From Candidatus Methanophagales archaeon (GTDB lineage: Archaea; Halobacteriota; Syntropharchaeia; Alkanophagales; Methanospirareceae): a stretch of DNA of 13,383 bases. Under the pieces are notes generated by a model, which was not told the DNA's origin, ran no database searches, and worked only from the letters and a program-made list of their open reading frames with translations. The stretch covers positions 1-13,383 of the forward strand of contig JAGLZV010000095.1 of NCBI GenBank assembly GCA_023131215.1. Direction: 5' to 3'. This document shows positions 11,702-13,383 of this stretch, in pieces; position 1 is the stretch's first letter; every line of letters begins with the position of its first letter. The position numbers and the translations under genes were made by a program.

Positions 11702-13383
11702 ATGAAAACAAAGGTCTTGATTGACATTGCCTTAGGCAAGGAGAAAGCGGATTTAGTGATAAAAAACGCAAACCTCGTGAATGTGTGCAGTGGCGAGCTA
11801 TACGAAACAGATATTGCGATTGCTCGTGGTCTGATAGTGGGATTAGGAAAATACGCTGGTAGAGAGGAGATAGAAGCGAAGGATAAATATGCGGTTCCGG
11901 GATTGATAGACGGACATACGCACATAGAAATGAGCATGCTTTCGGTAGGCGAGTTTGCACGGGCGGTAGTGCCTCGTGGAACGACTGCGGTGGTAGCGGA
12001 CCCGCATGAGATAGCGAATGTCTTGGGTATTGAGGGAATAAGAGCGATTTTAGAAGAGGCAAAAACAGCACCGCTAAAAGTATTTTGTATGGCTCCTTCT
12101 TGCGTGCCTTCTACTGACCCTTCCCTTGGACTTGAGACCTCAGGTGCGAGGATAGGGCATGAAGAGCTAAAAGAACTGCTGCAGATGGAAGGAGTCATAG
12201 GCTTGGCAGAGGTGATGAATTATGGTGGTGTCATAGCGAAGGAAGAGGAAGTATGGAAGAAAATAGAGGTTGCGAAGGACTTAAAATTACCAATAGATGG
12301 TCATGCTCCTCTACTCAGCGGTAAAGAGTTAAACGCTTATGTCTTAAGTGGTGTCGGCTCTGACCACGAGAATGTCTCTTACGAGGAAGCGCTGGAGAAG
12401 CTCCGAGTGGGTATGCGAGTGATGGTAAGAGAAGGTTCCGTGACAAAGAACCTGAAAAATATCGCTCCTCTGTTGAAATCCGTAGATATAAGGAATTGCA
12501 TTCTCGTCACAGATGGCGACCGAACACCACTCGATTTAAAGGAAGAGGGTTATTTAGACCATGTTTTTAGAAGAGCCGTTGAGGAAGGAATAGACCCTGT
12601 AAAAGCAGTGCAGATGTGCACGATAAATCCATCCCATTGGTTCAAACTCGATGAGTTCTTGGGCAGCATTTCACCCGGTAAAGTTGCTGACATCGTGCTG
12701 TTAAAAAATTTAGAGCGATTTGAAGTGGAGAAAGTGGTAGTGAATGGAGATATTTTGACGGATTTTGCTTCTCGCTACAAATATAACTATAGGGATAAAT
12801 ACCCAAAATATGGAGAAAGTGTAAGGATAAAGCGAGTGAAACCTGACGATTTTGTGATAAAACTGGAAAGAGCAAGAAAAGCGAGAATAATAGGTTTGAT
12901 AGAAGGTGAACTCCTGACTGAGGAGCTCATGGAGGAGATAAGTGGTATAGACATAGTTCGGGATATATTAGAGATTGGGGTTGTCGAGAGGCATCATTAT
13001 TCTGGTAATATTGGCTTAGGGTTCGTAAAGGGATTTGGATTGAAAACAGGAGCTGTTGCTTCCTCTATCTCTCACGACTCTCATAATATCGTTGTTATAG
13101 GAACGAACGAAAAAGATATGGCTTTCGTTTGCAACCGCTTGAAGGAGATAGGCGGTGGAATTGTTCTGTGTAGCGGAAGCGAGGTGAAAAGCGAGTTGGA
13201 ACTGCCTATTGCAGGGCTAATGACCGATAAAGGGTTGGATTATGCGGCAAGAAAGCAAAAAGAGATGGAAGATAAAATTTCTGAGATGGGTTGTAAACTG
13301 CGAGCTCCGTTTATCACAATGTCCTTTCTCGCTTTACCGGTGATACCTGAGCTGAAAATAACGGATAAGGGGCTGGTAGATGT
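11702..13383 (+). CDS. ade: adenine deaminase (3' end outside window)
   Basis: The frame is open for 560 codons from the ATG at 11702 to the window edge. Adenine deaminase converts adenine to hypoxanthine and ammonia for purine salvage. The protein is an amidohydrolase: the metal-binding H72-T-H74 in LIDGHTHIE, DPHEIANVLG (100-109), LPIDGHAPLLSG, GSDHENVS, and VTDGDRTPLDLKEEGYLDHV, then TINPSHWF and ISPGKVADIVLL. The adenine deaminase C-terminal domain follows, with VVERHHYSGNIGLGFVKGFG and SSISHDSHNIVVIG. Known members have roughly 550 to 600 residues, so only a short tail is missing. Where many relatives have GDHE and TDD, this one has SDHE and TDGD, which may be ordinary variation. It is separated from the LysE-family gene by 2 nt and is probably translated from the same transcript. 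Confidence 0.93.
   Translation, partial: MKTKVLIDIALGKEKADLVIKNANLVNVCSGELYETDIAIARGLIVGLGKYAGREEIEAKDKYAVPGLIDGHTHIEMSMLSVGEFARAVVPRGTTAVVADPHEIANVLGIEGIRAILEEAKTAPLKVFCMAPSCVPSTDPSLGLETSGARIGHEELKELLQMEGVIGLAEVMNYGGVIAKEEEVWKKIEVAKDLKLPIDGHAPLLSGKELNAYVLSGVGSDHENVSYEEALEKLRVGMRVMVREGSVTKNLKNIAPLLKSVDIRNCILVTDGDRTPLDLKEEGYLDHVFRRAVEEGIDPVKAVQMCTINPSHWFKLDEFLGSISPGKVADIVLLKNLERFEVEKVVVNGDILTDFASRYKYNYRDKYPKYGESVRIKRVKPDDFVIKLERARKARIIGLIEGELLTEELMEEISGIDIVRDILEIGVVERHHYSGNIGLGFVKGFGLKTGAVASSISHDSHNIVVIGTNEKDMAFVCNRLKEIGGGIVLCSGSEVKSELELPIAGLMTDKGLDYAARKQKEMEDKISEMGCKLRAPFITMSFLALPVIPELKITDKGLVD

Noticed and set aside
11674..12198. 174-codon minus-strand open frame
   Set aside because: It is antisense to the start of the adenine deaminase gene, which is open for 560 codons with full motifs.
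1..13383. CRISPR array or complete insertion sequence
   Set aside because: No regularly spaced direct repeats, transposase gene or terminal repeats with target duplication are seen in the window.

Overview
The window is archaeal chromosomal DNA, most likely from a euryarchaeon of the methanogen or ANME (anaerobic methane-oxidizing) type. The evidence is the gene content: a 20S proteasome alpha subunit next to SBDS and the exosome subunits Rrp4, Rrp41 and Rrp42; transcription factor E; archaeal-type ribosomal proteins uL24, uS15 and eS17; a geranylgeranyl-reductase-family flavoprotein for archaeal lipids; TATA boxes in place of bacterial promoters; GGTGA-type ribosome binding sites; and a tRNA-Ala without an encoded CCA. 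A dapA/eS17 pair and an adenine deaminase fit methanogen-related Euryarchaeota. The exact lineage cannot be fixed from this sequence; an ANME-1-like genome is only a guess.

Layout. (1) Positions 1 to about 2290 are visibly AT-rich and accessory: the 5' part of a pRiA4b ORF-3-like gene, a 360-bp non-coding stretch with nested inverted repeats that could encode a structured RNA, and an orphan PD-(D/E)XK nuclease-like gene. A perfect hairpin lies between this block and dapA. (2) Positions 2292-5468, minus strand, form a probable operon read as GGR-family reductase, rps15, small two-helix membrane protein, rps17e, dapA. (3) rpl24 (5525-5875) is transcribed away from it and converges on a tfe/HD-domain pair (6921 down to 5885). 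(4) A 126-bp imperfect palindrome built of A/T-rich hairpins lies at 6987-7112. (5) Positions 10926 down to 7111 hold tRNA-Ala(CGC), psmA, SBDS, rrp4, rrp41 and rrp42, packed with gaps of 2 to 44 nt. This is the known archaeal proteasome-exosome superoperon, with a tRNA at its head. (6) The plus strand from 11019 to the window end carries a LysE-family transporter and an adenine deaminase, 2 nt apart; the deaminase runs off the window.

The core genes link RNA decay and processing (exosome), ribosome maturation (SBDS), protein turnover (proteasome), translation and transcription initiation. The most unexplained parts are the structured-RNA candidate at 631-915, the PD-(D/E)XK gene with an unrecognised C-terminal half, and the palindromic element at 6987-7112.
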